The notes: generated by a model from the sequence alone, not told the origin. DNA of 32,422 nucleotides from an uncultured Cellvibrio sp. (GCA_946481095.1 CAMLML010000050.1:1-32422), one strand, 5' to 3'; positions 8,751 to 18,085 are shown, numbered from the stretch's first letter. Translations and numbers: made by a program.

Positions 8751-9452
8751 ATGAAGACCTCGGACACCGGCCACAATATGAACAATGTGGTTGATTTTTT
8801 CACCCGCAAATCCTACTCCGAACTACACAACGAGCGATTTATCCGCCTGGCTCCCGAGCTGGATGGATTGGAGATGCTTTATTCCAACGACAGTAATTCC
8901 GAAAAGCTCTATAGCTTGAAGATTTTGTGTTGGGGTCTCAGGGCGAATGGTGAAGTTGTGGGATTGGTTCCCTGGCTGAACGATATAGTCCCCTGCCCTG
9001 ATCTTGCAGATCCATTAAATGGCCATTGGGAAGGCTATTATGATCCAGGTATTGATGAAGTTTTCTTTGATGCACCCATGCACAAAGTCATCGAACTGGA
9101 AACTGCCGCTGAATATTACGAAGTGGAATGTGAAAATGGCGAGGATCTGGTTCAGGAGCTACCTGACACCATAGGAACTCACGCCGTTTTGAGAGTGGAT
9201 AGCTCGAAACGCCTGATGCTGGTTGAAGTTGTAAGTTGGTGCTTGCATTACGACGGCAATATATTTGCGATGATCACCGATTCGAGCAAAGTAAAAAGTA
9301 CACCTGTACTACCCGGTGATGAGTGTTTATATGAAGCACAATCCAGCGACAACTTTTTGTACTTTTTCCAACATCAAATCGCCAACAAAATCAAATCAGA
9401 AGATCCTGAAGCACTGGCTGCATTTTCACTTCTGGTTGATGGTTTGACCTGA
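8751..9452 (+). CDS. Conserved hypothetical protein, soluble, acidic
   Basis: I do not recognise this 233-residue protein. It has no signal peptide, no membrane segment and no clear catalytic motif. It is acidic and rich in aromatic residues (for example HWEGYYDPG near residue 95 and EYYEVECENGEDL near 125). The start is well defined: GGAGG lies 6 nt before the ATG at 8751. It stands alone, divergent from pdxB across a 144-bp spacer, and is followed at once by a strong terminator, so it is probably monocistronic. The ordinary codon use and strong ribosome binding site suggest a real, expressed gene. Confidence 0.75.
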   Translation: MKTSDTGHNMNNVVDFFTRKSYSELHNERFIRLAPELDGLEMLYSNDSNSEKLYSLKILCWGLRANGEVVGLVPWLNDIVPCPDLADPLNGHWEGYYDPGIDEVFFDAPMHKVIELETAAEYYEVECENGEDLVQELPDTIGTHAVLRVDSSKRLMLVEVVSWCLHYDGNIFAMITDSSKVKSTPVLPGDECLYEAQSSDNFLYFFQHQIANKIKSEDPEALAAFSLLVDGLT

Positions 9453-9490
9453 TAAAACAGGTGAACATTAAGTTCACCTGTTTTATTTGC
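9453..9490 (+). terminator. Intrinsic terminator (perfect 14-bp stem)
   Basis: A perfect inverted repeat, arms 9453-9466 and 9472-9485, encloses a 5-base ATTAA loop. The right arm ends in TTTTA followed by TTTG; the left arm starts with TAAAA, so the structure may also work for tusA transcription arriving from the right. It begins directly after the stop codon of the upstream gene. Confidence 0.85.
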
Positions 9491-9542
9491 AACAAACTGT
9501 TTATTTATTTCAAATTACTTATTCCCGCGCAAAGATTTCTTT

Positions 9543-9782
9543 CTATTTCTTATTTTTTCTAATAATAAATTGATATTCTTTTTCAGTTTCTGTTTGACTA
9601 ATTAACTCATGTCCCAAAAAGCTGCAAAATTTGGGAATGTCTCTTTTGGTAGAAGGATCAGTCGCTGTCACCTGAATTAACTCACCATCCTGCACTTCCC
9701 TGACAGCTTTATGCAGCATCATAACCGGCTCGGGACACAGCAGTCCGGTCGCATCTAAAAATCTATTAATTGTCTGATTCAT
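9543..9782 (-). CDS. tusA: Sulfurtransferase TusA
   Basis: A 79-residue TusA-family protein. The active-site Cys16 sits in [13 protein letters not shown], the family hallmark (CPxP). TusA receives persulfide sulfur from cysteine desulfurase and passes it to the TusBCD/TusE relay for 2-thiolation of tRNA wobble uridine, and also serves molybdenum-cofactor sulfur supply. The rest, including [12 protein letters not shown] and the C-terminal strand [10 protein letters not shown], matches the usual length and layout. It is a stand-alone gene that converges with the gene at 8751 across the terminator. Confidence 0.95.
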   Translation of the reverse strand: MNQTINRFLDATGLLCPEPVMMLHKAVREVQDGELIQVTATDPSTKRDIPKFCSFLGHELISQTETEKEYQFIIRKNKK

Positions 9783-9907
9783 AGCTTAAAAACGTCTATA
9801 GATAAAGCTGCAAAATTGTTAACCCTTGCTATCCTTGGTGCAAGGGAATTCAAACTTGATTGATAGCAAATTTTGGTCATTTATAACTAACCGGGGAACC
9901 CTGTTCG

Positions 9908-10309
9908 ATGTCTCGGAATCAACCAGATTATTATATGCCATCTGATTTTTTTAGTCGTCAAACACTTGAAAAAACTATATTGATTCTTAAAAAAGAACAT
10001 CCGGCTTTATCGCAATGTGTGCAGGGTGCATTGGAAAATCTGCATGTTGTGCCATTCGAAAAACTGCATCGAGCCTACACGGGTGAAATGATATTCAACT
10101 ATGAATTGGTTGACTATATGAAAGCCCATGTTATTGGCCGCATCGTTTCATGCCTGACAGAAATAGGCAAAAAAGTATTGTCCAACAAACACACTGCACA
10201 GATAGACATGATCAGTTTACGCAGCATTATAGAAGATTGGATGTTACTAACTGAATGGATTTTACTCAAAAGCAATGCTGACGCAAAAGACTGTACTTCT
10301 TATCAATAA
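9908..10309 (+). CDS. Hypothetical protein, small and helical
   Basis: I do not recognise this 133-residue protein. It appears mostly alpha-helical, has two cysteines in the middle, no signal peptide and no convincing membrane segment. An N-terminal DYYMPSDFFSRQTLEK stretch and a TGEMIFNYELVDYMKAH segment are its most distinctive parts. A GGGGAA sequence about 11 nt upstream of the ATG is a weak ribosome binding site. It converges with rlmM with only 15 bases between the stop codons. It may be a lineage-restricted gene; no function is proposed. Confidence 0.6.
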   Translation: MSRNQPDYYMPSDFFSRQTLEKTILILKKEHPALSQCVQGALENLHVVPFEKLHRAYTGEMIFNYELVDYMKAHVIGRIVSCLTEIGKKVLSNKHTAQIDMISLRSIIEDWMLLTEWILLKSNADAKDCTSYQ

Positions 10310-10324
10310 TTCAATTAAACCGAT

Positions 10325-11380
10325 TTATTTTTTAATGACAATATACCCTGTGACTTCTTCTCTATCATGAAATAGTTGTTTGAATTGCAACTCTGCATTG
10401 ATATTATTTTGTTGTAACGCTGACATTATTTTTTCATAGCACAGCTTCACTTCCAGATATCGTTGCTTCATGGGCAGCTTCAAATTAAATACTGCATATC
10501 GGCAATAACCTTGCACAAACCACTTACTAATCAAACTGGCTGTTCTTGCAGGTTTGTCAACAATATCACAGACAAGCCAATCAACAGGTTTATCAGGTTC
10601 AAATATAAATCCGTCACTTTTTATGTGTGTAACCAAACCGGAATCCATTAATTCAGCATCCATCGGACCATTATCAATAGCCTGCACATAAATACTGCGC
10701 TGAACCAGTTGCCATGTCCATCCACCTGGCGCTGCACCCAAATCGACTGCACGCATTCCCGGCGCTAACACATCATCCCATTTTTCAGCAGGAATAAAAT
10801 GATGCCAGGCTTCTTCCAGTTTCAAAGTCGCACGACTGGGTGCCGATTTTGGCAAACGCAAACGAGGAATTCCCATAGCCCAAAACGAACTGTTGCGAAT
10901 CGGACTCATACCCAGATAAGCCTGATGTGTTGAAATAAAAAGCAAATGCATTCGCCATTTTGATTGCGATGATATACGTTGATTTTTTTCCAGGGATTTG
11001 ACAAATGGGACTGAAAATTTATTGCCTAAAACCAACAGTTCTTTTCCTGAATTGGTATCAGGCGTTTCAACCACAACTTCTTTAACCAAAGGCAAAGAAT
11101 GGGCTGCGTCGAGCAGCGGTGTCAATCGATCACTAACCGGCAAATTATCCTGTAGACCTGTACAAACAAACCACTGACGTATAAAAATCAAACTCTGGAA
11201 ATCCAGTTTTTGTATCAGTGATAAAGCACCTTCAGGCTCATGGGTAAAGAAAAGAACAAATGCAGATGAATCCTGAACTTTACTGTAGCCATATATTTGG
11301 AGTTGATGTGCTTTGTCAGTAATTTCTGCAGCGCATTCTTTTTCAAAACCTGTACGACAATGTAGAAACAAACAATTCAA
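10325..11380 (-). CDS. rlmM: 23S rRNA 2'-O-ribose C2498 methyltransferase RlmM
   Basis: RlmM methylates the 2'-OH of C2498 in 23S rRNA. The 351-residue protein has an N-terminal THUMP-like region beginning LHCRTGFEKECAAEITDKA, closely like E. coli RlmM, and a C-terminal Rossmann domain with SAM motif VDLGAAPGGWTWQL (212-225), CDIVDKPAR (271-279) and the catalytic-lysine segment FNLKLPMK (298-305). The alignment of the N-terminus with E. coli fixes the start at a TTG codon (11380), with AAGG about 8 nt upstream; no ATG or GTG gives a better fit. It lies 26 bp after the DUF2721 gene and may be the last gene read from the MSHA transcript. Confidence 0.95.
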   Translation of the reverse strand: MNCLFLHCRTGFEKECAAEITDKAHQLQIYGYSKVQDSSAFVLFFTHEPEGALSLIQKLDFQSLIFIRQWFVCTGLQDNLPVSDRLTPLLDAAHSLPLVKEVVVETPDTNSGKELLVLGNKFSVPFVKSLEKNQRISSQSKWRMHLLFISTHQAYLGMSPIRNSSFWAMGIPRLRLPKSAPSRATLKLEEAWHHFIPAEKWDDVLAPGMRAVDLGAAPGGWTWQLVQRSIYVQAIDNGPMDAELMDSGLVTHIKSDGFIFEPDKPVDWLVCDIVDKPARTASLISKWFVQGYCRYAVFNLKLPMKQRYLEVKLCYEKIMSALQQNNINAELQFKQLFHDREEVTGYIVIKK

Positions 11381-11406
11381 TGTAAAAGCCTTAAGAATTC
11401 GTTAGA

Positions 11407-11823
11407 CTAATTTTCTGTAAGATTATTGAATTTTTCCAATTCAATATTAATAGCATTGGTTGAAATATTGACCTCATAAAATGAAAACATCAATGAAATA
11501 ACCAATAAAATCAAACTCACAGCAAACAAAAACACACCGATTAATATCCATCCCAATAGTAAGGAAAACATGGATAAAGTACAAAACACGAAGGATAACA
11601 CACCAAATGCCTGCATCAGGCGAATAACCTGCAATCGCTTTCGCAAATTTTTTATCTGCCGAATAATGACATCCTGGGAGGATGCATTTTCGACATGGCT
11701 CAATTGTCGAATCACATTGGCCAACACCACAAAACGATTGGTATAGGCCAGCATTAATAAAGAAATGGCAGGAAACAATAAACTGGGGGTTGTTAATGAC
11801 ATGTCGAGGGCTAAATCACTCAA
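11407..11823 (-). CDS. DUF2721 family membrane protein
   Basis: A 138-residue inner-membrane protein of the DUF2721 type. An N-terminal hydrophobic segment (SLLFPAISLLMLAY, about 12-26) and two closely spaced hydrophobic helices (about 74-94 and 95-115) are visible, separated by a charged helical stretch. The function is unknown. Two starts are possible: a TTG at 11823 that overlaps the mshQ stop (TTGA) and has GGAGAG 7 nt upstream, or an ATG at 11802, which gives the N-terminus MSLTTPSLLFPA usual in this family. The overlap argues that it is translated from the MSHA transcript although it has no known part in pilus assembly. Confidence 0.7.
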   Translation of the reverse strand: MSDLALDMSLTTPSLLFPAISLLMLAYTNRFVVLANVIRQLSHVENASSQDVIIRQIKNLRKRLQVIRLMQAFGVLSFVFCTLSMFSLLLGWILIGVFLFAVSLILLVISLMFSFYEVNISTNAINIELEKFNNLTEN

Positions 11824-14800
11824 AATAATTCTCTCCAGTAAATAATACGATCATGGCCTCGATAAGAACCGAATCCAAAATTGGCATCAGGCAATTTGGT
11901 ATCGTCATTATGATCGCCATCCTGATCCCAATCAAAACGAAACCAGGGATAAGCCGTTAAATCAACCTGCACAACAAAAGATCCTGTTCCCGAAACGGGC
12001 GCCGTGAAATATTGTCCCGCATTACCTGATGTAAACAATACCTGTGTTGGTTGCAGGATTCCATATCGCCCTTGTGTAGATCCTCCGCTCAAGGTAACTG
12101 TACGATTGGCATCAGTGGCAATACTACCCTGCGGATAGGTTATTGCGGTGCGGCTAATAGTAGTGCAGGAATCAAAAGGATTCACCAACCAAAAAGAACC
12201 CGTCCAATATTCCGTATTAAAATTAACCGGCAAATTAGCTGTTTCAGGACCAAATGCATCTTCAAGTCGCAAGCGACCAAATAATAAATTTAAATTGGAA
12301 CCCAGACTCATCGCATTACAATTATTGGATGCACTGCAACTTCCGGTTGTAGTTGCATTCATATTTAAATTTGCCAGACTGCGCAAATCGAAAGTATCTT
12401 GAAGCTGTAACCCAAACTGCAATTGTGAATAAGGCCCATCCAATGTTGATGTGCGCGAAAAATTGGCATTGGTAGTTGAGTAATTTAAAACACCTGCATT
12501 CCAATTATTCGCCGTCCCCAAAACCACACGTGAACTTAATAATGATCCATTTCCTGAATTTGCATTTTCAGCTACATAACTGATAGCAGGAGCAGTTCCA
12601 TAAGCAGGACCATAATTACTGACAACAGAGTCTGACAAACTGCGGGCTTCAATCTGGAATGATGCTGCGACTGCATTTTGCTGCATGTAACTGAAACTGC
12701 CACAACTATTAATGGTAGATGATGATACCAGCGTAAAATGATCAGGATAAAAACGTCCTACCGTTGAACTGGCAACAAAATTCGGATTACCCGCTGTTAG
12801 CAAATAATTATTATTTAACAAGTAAGGAATAATGGTCAGACTGCCAACTTGATTCCAGTAAATATCAGGATTACGAAATACACCAGGTGTCGCTGTTGCA
12901 GAAAAAATACCGCCGTTTACCAAAGGCGTTAGAGTTCCGCCAACAGGATGAACCAGAGTGTTAGCACTTAGCCCTAAATTATTTCGTTCAGATGAAATTT
13001 CATTTCCAAAATTGGGAGTCAAATTTCCATTGGTATTCAATGATCGTATTGACACCGCAAATCTTTCTCCAGCAGCAACAAAACCTGAACCGGATGAACT
13101 GGTACCCGGGTTATTGGTTCCGGATATTGTCCGTACCGATTCGATTCCCAGTGAAAAAGGTCTCACAATAAAATCATTACTATTTCCTGTTAATTCGTAA
13201 GCCGGGTTTGAAGACGTAGCGGCCAGATTTAATCTGGCAAATAAGTTAACCTGACCAACATCGGAATAATTAATAGCAAGTGGCGCACGACCACTGCTAT
13301 CAAAATTCAAATTTACATTACTATAAGTCAAGCTGGGTGTTGCTACCGAATTCGCATTCGCTTGAATCGAAGATCCATTTGCAGTAAAAGTTTGCCCACT
13401 GATACACGAAACAGGATTTCGACATTTATATGCCATCTGCACTGTTTGCGGCGAAGTTAAACGCGCGACACATGCACCCGAAGACTGATCAGTAGTCACC
13501 GCTTTTAAATAAACACTGCTATCTGTTGTGCCTGCTATTTGATTGGGAATGTTGACAGACGAATTCAATGCACTGGAAAAAATAAATCCTGCTCGTTTGA
13601 AAGTTGTTGTACAACTATTGGCAACCGTGCAATCAGATGAACCTGTACAACACTTGCGGGAATTAATTGCTGCAGTTTGTTCGTTGGATAAAGTAACACT
13701 GACGTTTTGGCCCTCTGTCGCAGCAGGGTGTAATAAATACGCTGTTGCTTCACCCGACGACAATGTTAAATTGGTTGCACTCAAACTCCCATTTGATGCT
13801 GCAAGATTCACAGTGGTATTGATTGATAAATCTTTTGTACAAGGCACCATACTATTGGCACAAGCACGCACAGTCACCGCTGTGCCTTCACAGGCAATCG
13901 AATTGGCATTCACTTGTAATTCATAATGATCAGGCCCTGCACAGGTACGCACAGTTTGCATTAGTGATTCCAATGTTGTTTGCGTCACCGCACCGGAATA
14001 TATTTTCACTTCATCAATATTGCCAAGAAAATGCCATGAAGTTTGTGTTCCTTCCCCCGAAGCCGAAGATTCACCACCAATAGAAACCACACCGGTTCCG
14101 TCTTGCCAGGTTCCTGCGTAACTTGCTGATGTTCTGGCTAATAAAGTTCTTGATTGATTGTACACATAGAGCGTAACAGTTCGCGCTGTAGTATCGACAA
14201 CCGCCGCAACATAATGCCAGGCATTACTGGTAATCACGGCATTGGTATCAATACAAAAAACACCGCAGTTTGGATTACTTCCCTGCCCTGTGACTGCACC
14301 CGAGTTGGTCACATTGCGATTAAAAAAACGTAATATAGGTTGATTGGTTCCATCAGCCAAACTGAATCCCCAACCATTTTGCGCATCATCGCGAACCAGA
14401 ATGCGTTGGTGTTGCGCACTGGCATTGCTTGAACGAATCCAGGCAGCAAATGTAAAACCTTGAGGTAAAGAGGGAAAACCGGTTAACTCAACATAAGAAT
14501 AAGTTCGCGCAGGATTTATCGTTTTATCAAAGTCACCGTAATAACAAGTGCTTTGATTGCCACTGGTATAAGCCGGATTACCCGAAGAGGTTGTAGGCAA
14601 AGAAGTAGAACCTGCGGCAATACGCGCACGGCCATGATTATTATTGCCACTGGAATCGCGTACTTCATTGGCGGTGCCATTCCATAAATTTTCATCCATA
14701 TTCCATGCACCCAATAAAACCGGTGCCACAGTTCCACCACTGCAAAATGGCGAAAAATTAACTGAGGTTAAATTACTGCCTTGATAATTAATAGATACTT

Positions 14801-15548
14801 CATTGCCTGTTAAATAAACACTGGAACCAGCAACCGCTCCTGTAACAGATGAGCGATAATTCATAGTAACAGTACCACCAGCATATACATATGCATCCAA
14901 ATCCACTTCATTAGCAAAAGTAATATTGCCAGTCGCATAAATTAATAACTGATTGGATGCAAAAGCTTGTGTGATTACTTGATACCCAAACGAAATATTG
15001 CCGTTAACAAATATACGCGTAACCCCCGAAGCTGCTGACCGCCTTAAAGCAGTTGCCTGTGCAACATTTAAATTGCCATTAATCCAATAATCACCTGACT
15101 GAAAATTCACAACAGATTGATAATTGGTTGTGAAAGCTTGTGTACGATATACACCTGCAGCAGTAGTAAAATTCAAGGTCCCCTGTTGCCCAACATTGAC
15201 TGTTGTGTAATTTCCCGCAGCGCGACTAAGTGTTGCATTATTAGCAACAGTGATAGGAGTCGTACTGGGTGAGGTTAGAAATGTTGGTGTTGATGTAGAT
15301 GAAGGAACTCCTGTTGCTACACAACTGGAACCCGAGCAAGCAAGCCAGTTTGAATCATCCGTAATAGTTCTCGCTGAAATATTGGCCGACCCGTTTGTAA
15401 TTTGTGAATGATAACTTAATTCGACTTCACCGTTGGCACCATGAGCTTGTAATCCATTGGAGAAAATACTGGTACAAGTTTGTGCAAAAATTGTCGATGT
15501 CGAAACCAACAATAAAATACCGAATAATATACGCATTAATAATTTCAT
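11820..15548 (-). CDS. mshQ: MshQ-like large secreted LamG protein of the MSHA locus
   Basis: A 1242-residue exported protein. The signal peptide is residues 1-22 (hydrophobic core ILFGILLLVSTSTIFA). A beta-rich, Asn/Gly/Thr-rich N-terminal region (about 90-260) is followed by a LamG / concanavalin-like domain (about 278-545), starting LLGAWNMDE and ending IDEVKIYSG. A long Ser/Thr/Asn-rich C-terminal half with paired cysteines corresponds to the DUF6701/MshQ region. The last gene of MSHA loci characteristically encodes such a protein; a tip or surface adhesin role is inferred from position and the LamG fold, not demonstrated here. Its start codon overlaps the mshP stop by one base. The ending YWRELF is followed by the overlapping DUF2721 start. 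Confidence 0.85.
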   Translation of the reverse strand: MKLLMRILFGILLLVSTSTIFAQTCTSIFSNGLQAHGANGEVELSYHSQITNGSANISARTITDDSNWLACSGSSCVATGVPSSTSTPTFLTSPSTTPITVANNATLSRAAGNYTTVNVGQQGTLNFTTAAGVYRTQAFTTNYQSVVNFQSGDYWINGNLNVAQATALRRSAASGVTRIFVNGNISFGYQVITQAFASNQLLIYATGNITFANEVDLDAYVYAGGTVTMNYRSSVTGAVAGSSVYLTGNEVSINYQGSNLTSVNFSPFCSGGTVAPVLLGAWNMDENLWNGTANEVRDSSGNNNHGRARIAAGSTSLPTTSSGNPAYTSGNQSTCYYGDFDKTINPARTYSYVELTGFPSLPQGFTFAAWIRSSNASAQHQRILVRDDAQNGWGFSLADGTNQPILRFFNRNVTNSGAVTGQGSNPNCGVFCIDTNAVITSNAWHYVAAVVDTTARTVTLYVYNQSRTLLARTSASYAGTWQDGTGVVSIGGESSASGEGTQTSWHFLGNIDEVKIYSGAVTQTTLESLMQTVRTCAGPDHYELQVNANSIACEGTAVTVRACANSMVPCTKDLSINTTVNLAASNGSLSATNLTLSSGEATAYLLHPAATEGQNVSVTLSNEQTAAINSRKCCTGSSDCTVANSCTTTFKRAGFIFSSALNSSVNIPNQIAGTTDSSVYLKAVTTDQSSGACVARLTSPQTVQMAYKCRNPVSCISGQTFTANGSSIQANANSVATPSLTYSNVNLNFDSSGRAPLAINYSDVGQVNLFARLNLAATSSNPAYELTGNSNDFIVRPFSLGIESVRTISGTNNPGTSSSGSGFVAAGERFAVSIRSLNTNGNLTPNFGNEISSERNNLGLSANTLVHPVGGTLTPLVNGGIFSATATPGVFRNPDIYWNQVGSLTIIPYLLNNNYLLTAGNPNFVASSTVGRFYPDHFTLVSSSTINSCGSFSYMQQNAVAASFQIEARSLSDSVVSNYGPAYGTAPAISYVAENANSGNGSLLSSRVVLGTANNWNAGVLNYSTTNANFSRTSTLDGPYSQLQFGLQLQDTFDLRSLANLNMNATTTGSCSASNNCNAMSLGSNLNLLFGRLRLEDAFGPETANLPVNFNTEYWTGSFWLVNPFDSCTTISRTAITYPQGSIATDANRTVTLSGGSTQGRYGILQPTQVLFTSGNAGQYFTAPVSGTGSFVVQVDLTAYPWFRFDWDQDGDHNDDTKLPDANFGFGSYRGHDRIIYWRELF

Positions 15549-16036
15549 TATTGTTGCTCCAAAAACGCACTGGCCTGAATTTGTCGGGAAGCATTAATAG
15601 AGCCTGCATCACAAGAAGCGCTGCTGGTAATGGTATAAATACTGGTATGGTTGGCGGTTGTGCTGCTGTAATTCGCCGCAGTAGCGGCAGCACAAGCAAT
15701 ATTATTTTGATAAACACATGTACAAGAAACCTGCGATTGACACAATTGCAAACCATCTATTCCGGAAAAATCATAAGTTGTTGCCAATCCTGCACAGCGC
15801 GCATCGACTGCTTGCCTTGAACTGGCATCAGGAAAAAACAGTGTTTGCATCGCGCGCTGTGTCGATGTTTCGGCCGCATAAAATGCCTGGGTACTTAATA
15901 ATTCCTGAGTAAATCCCTGATGGGATATATTGGTCATGCGCGCCAATACCAAAGCCAACAAGCCCATCACTACCACAATAAATAAGGCCAGAGGAATAAG
16001 AAATCCTTGTTGACTGTGATGATTTTTAGGGCACAT
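15548..16036 (-). CDS. mshP: MSHA biogenesis protein MshP (PilX-like minor pilin)
   Basis: A 162-residue pilin-like protein. A short basic leader ending QQG precedes a hydrophobic helix FLIPLALFIVVVMGLLALVL, so cleavage would fall at G11/F12, though the usual +5 glutamate is replaced, as in PilX-type minor pilins. The rest is rich in cysteine (about ten Cys), suggesting disulfide-stabilised loops. Minor pilins prime pilus assembly or sit at the tip. It overlaps mshO by 11 bases at its start and mshQ by one base at its end. Confidence 0.85.
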   Translation of the reverse strand: MCPKNHHSQQGFLIPLALFIVVVMGLLALVLARMTNISHQGFTQELLSTQAFYAAETSTQRAMQTLFFPDASSRQAVDARCAGLATTYDFSGIDGLQLCQSQVSCTCVYQNNIACAAATAANYSSTTANHTSIYTITSSASCDAGSINASRQIQASAFLEQQ

Positions 16037-16805
16037 TTCTAATCATCACCTGTTGGGTAAAATCCAGTGACTGGCCTGTTTCTGAAAATCTTATTTGCAA
16101 TAAAATTTCAGTATTACGATTATCGCTGGCCATAGTAAGCTGAAAAGGGGTCGTCGCAGAAACATTATTAGCCAACAAACTGTAACCGACAGCTGTATTG
16201 ATACTGGCAGTAGAAATTGATTGGTTCTCAAAGAATTTAAGTTGGCCAGCATCAACACAAAATGCTTGTGGCGAATTTAATAAATAAAATCGTTTATTAA
16301 TCGAGTTACGCAACCATGTTTTAGCTGCTGTTAAACTAATACTGGTTGGTGTTCTCGATGCAACACTGGCTATCGATTGACCTGAACCACCGTAAATTTC
16401 TGCAGCAGACATAGCACCAATACTCAAAAAATTGGCAGAACCAAAATCAATTTGATGCGGTGCCACACTAATATTGGACTGGGCAACAGCTGCATTTTTT
16501 GTATCTGCAACCTGATTAAGATAAAAGCCGCCGGATGCAATCGGCATAAATTCAATGCACTGACCTGAGTTGATAATCCTGACTGAATAAGGCAAGGCAG
16601 AACGCAATTGCCTCGACATTCTTTCCAATGCCTGACGAGCATGCATTGTCAGTTTTGCTCTGGCCTGTGTTTGCTGATAAGACTCAATTGTTTTTACTAC
16701 AAATGAAACCCCAATACTGGAAAGCAACCCCAAAATGACAATAACCGAAATTAATTCAACCAGCGAAAAACCTTTTTGCAATTTCAATGTGCTGGTTAGG
16801 TTCAT
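16026..16805 (-). CDS. mshO: MSHA minor pilin MshO
   Basis: A 259-residue type IV prepilin-like protein. The leader ends QKG, and mature sequence starts FSLVELISVIVILGLLSS, with the conserved Glu at mature position 5. It is longer than the other minor pilins here, as is usual for MshO, a PilW-like component. Two cysteines (about 73 and 197) could form a disulfide. Its ATG overlaps the last base of the mshD stop, and its end overlaps mshP, so production is tightly coupled. Confidence 0.88.
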   Translation of the reverse strand: MNLTSTLKLQKGFSLVELISVIVILGLLSSIGVSFVVKTIESYQQTQARAKLTMHARQALERMSRQLRSALPYSVRIINSGQCIEFMPIASGGFYLNQVADTKNAAVAQSNISVAPHQIDFGSANFLSIGAMSAAEIYGGSGQSIASVASRTPTSISLTAAKTWLRNSINKRFYLLNSPQAFCVDAGQLKFFENQSISTASINTAVGYSLLANNVSATTPFQLTMASDNRNTEILLQIRFSETGQSLDFTQQVMIRNVP

Positions 16806-17254
16806 TAGAAATTTGCTCTTTCAGCTGTTAACAAAATACTGGTCGAATCAGGTGCAGTAACACGAACCTGAATGCGTTTACTATTGCCTACACGCGTAAT
16901 CGTCACCTGTCGTTGATATCCTGTGTAAGGCACATCGGAACTATTATGAAAATCATCAACATCATTCATATCGCCATCAGTAGCATAATTGCACGCAGGT
17001 GCTCCGGTTGAATCACAAGCAGGAACACCGCCCGTAGGTGTCATGGCGTCATACTTTAATGCCATTACTTCATCCATTTTTGCCTGTGCAAGATTCAGTG
17101 CACGTTGTCGAATGAGCGGTTCACTACTTTTGATTACACTTTGGTTGAAAACTGCAGTGAGCGTAGTCAACGCAATGCTCACCACCACAATGAAAACAAT
17201 CATTTCCAACAGGGTCACACCCCGATAAAGATTGATCCGGTTTTCAATGTGCAT
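16805..17254 (-). CDS. mshD: MSHA minor pilin MshD
   Basis: A 149-residue prepilin-like protein with leader ending YRG and mature N-terminus VTLLEMIVFIVVVSIALTTL, including the +5 Glu. Cleavage before Val rather than Phe is a common minor-pilin variation. It contains a CDSTGAPACN loop (about 75-84) and an acidic GDMNDVDDF stretch just after, a possible metal-binding or contact loop (inference). The start overlaps the end of mshC by 11 bases. Confidence 0.88.
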   Translation of the reverse strand: MHIENRINLYRGVTLLEMIVFIVVVSIALTTLTAVFNQSVIKSSEPLIRQRALNLAQAKMDEVMALKYDAMTPTGGVPACDSTGAPACNYATDGDMNDVDDFHNSSDVPYTGYQRQVTITRVGNSKRIQVRVTAPDSTSILLTAERANF

Positions 17255-17678
17255 AACCTGTTATCTCAACACTAACATTAATTGAATAAGCACCATCACT
17301 GGTTTGAATTTGTATAACGCCGGGAGAAGTTCTACCCAACTTGTCGTAACTAAAATTGGATGGCGTAGCGGCGAGTGAAATACCGCCCGGCATTGCAAGA
17401 GGATAAAAACTGGAATCCAATTTTATTGAATTACCATTCTCAGTGACATTGATAGAATTAGCAGAAACAGTTAACTGTATATTGCTGCGCGACATGGCAA
17501 GTTGCTGCGCAAAAAACAAAGCCGCGATGACATCATCGCGGCTTGCTTGAACACGTGAGGCACTGACCGAGTTTATGCGAGAAAACAAAACAACAGACAA
17601 CACACCAAGAAGCGTGATGACAGCGATCAATTCAACCAGTGTAAATCCCGTCTGTTTTTTTCGCTGAATCTCACACAT
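17244..17678 (-). CDS. mshC: MSHA minor pilin MshC
   Basis: A 144-residue GspH/FimT-like prepilin. The leader ends KQTG before FTLVELIAVITLLGVLSVVL, with +5 Glu. The globular part is short and beta-rich, and ends in a typical ISVEITGYAH-like strand. Minor pilins of this group belong to the priming complex. It starts 14 bases after the mshA stop and overlaps mshD. Confidence 0.85.
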   Translation of the reverse strand: MCEIQRKKQTGFTLVELIAVITLLGVLSVVLFSRINSVSASRVQASRDDVIAALFFAQQLAMSRSNIQLTVSANSINVTENGNSIKLDSSFYPLAMPGGISLAATPSNFSYDKLGRTSPGVIQIQTSDGAYSINVSVEITGYAH

Positions 17679-17692
17679 AATTACCCATTAAA

Positions 17693-18085
17693 TTATGGAG
17701 TATTGATACCCTGAAAAACTGCTGTTTTCCCACTTGAATTTTGTGTCAAAGTACATGGAACTGTATCGCCTAAAGCAGCACCAAGATCTGCAGGCGTCAC
17801 AGTGTAGGCAACCGTATCATAGCCCCCTATAAGAATAGTGGAAACGTCAGTGCAATTTTCAACAGTTAAGTTGGGTGTTCCAGACACACCTGCTGATGTT
17901 GCTACTGCAGCTGCATAATTCATCGCCATCGCGCTTCCCATACTGCCTGCCATTGCCTCAAGTGCGGCATCTTCTGCACCATCAGACATATCAATAAAAC
18001 GTGGGAGTGCAGTTGCAGCTAAAATTCCCAGAATAACAATGACTGCAATCAACTCAACCAAAGTAAAACCAGCTTGCTTGTTCAT
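17693..18085 (-). CDS. mshA: MSHA major pilin MshA
   Basis: A 130-residue type IV pilin, the expected main subunit of the MSHA pilus. The 6-residue leader MNKQAG is followed by FTLVELIAVIVILGILAATALPRF, so the prepilin peptidase site, +5 Glu and Pro22 of the mature helix are all present. The head domain carries two cysteines (about 78 and 111) that would form the C-terminal disulfide loop. A clear ribosome binding site (GGAG about 8 nt before the ATG) and its own upstream spacer fit the high expression needed for a major pilin. Short length compared with Vibrio MshA (about 170) suggests a trimmed head domain. Confidence 0.9.
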   Translation of the reverse strand: MNKQAGFTLVELIAVIVILGILAATALPRFIDMSDGAEDAALEAMAGSMGSAMAMNYAAAVATSAGVSGTPNLTVENCTDVSTILIGGYDTVAYTVTPADLGAALGDTVPCTLTQNSSGKTAVFQGINTP

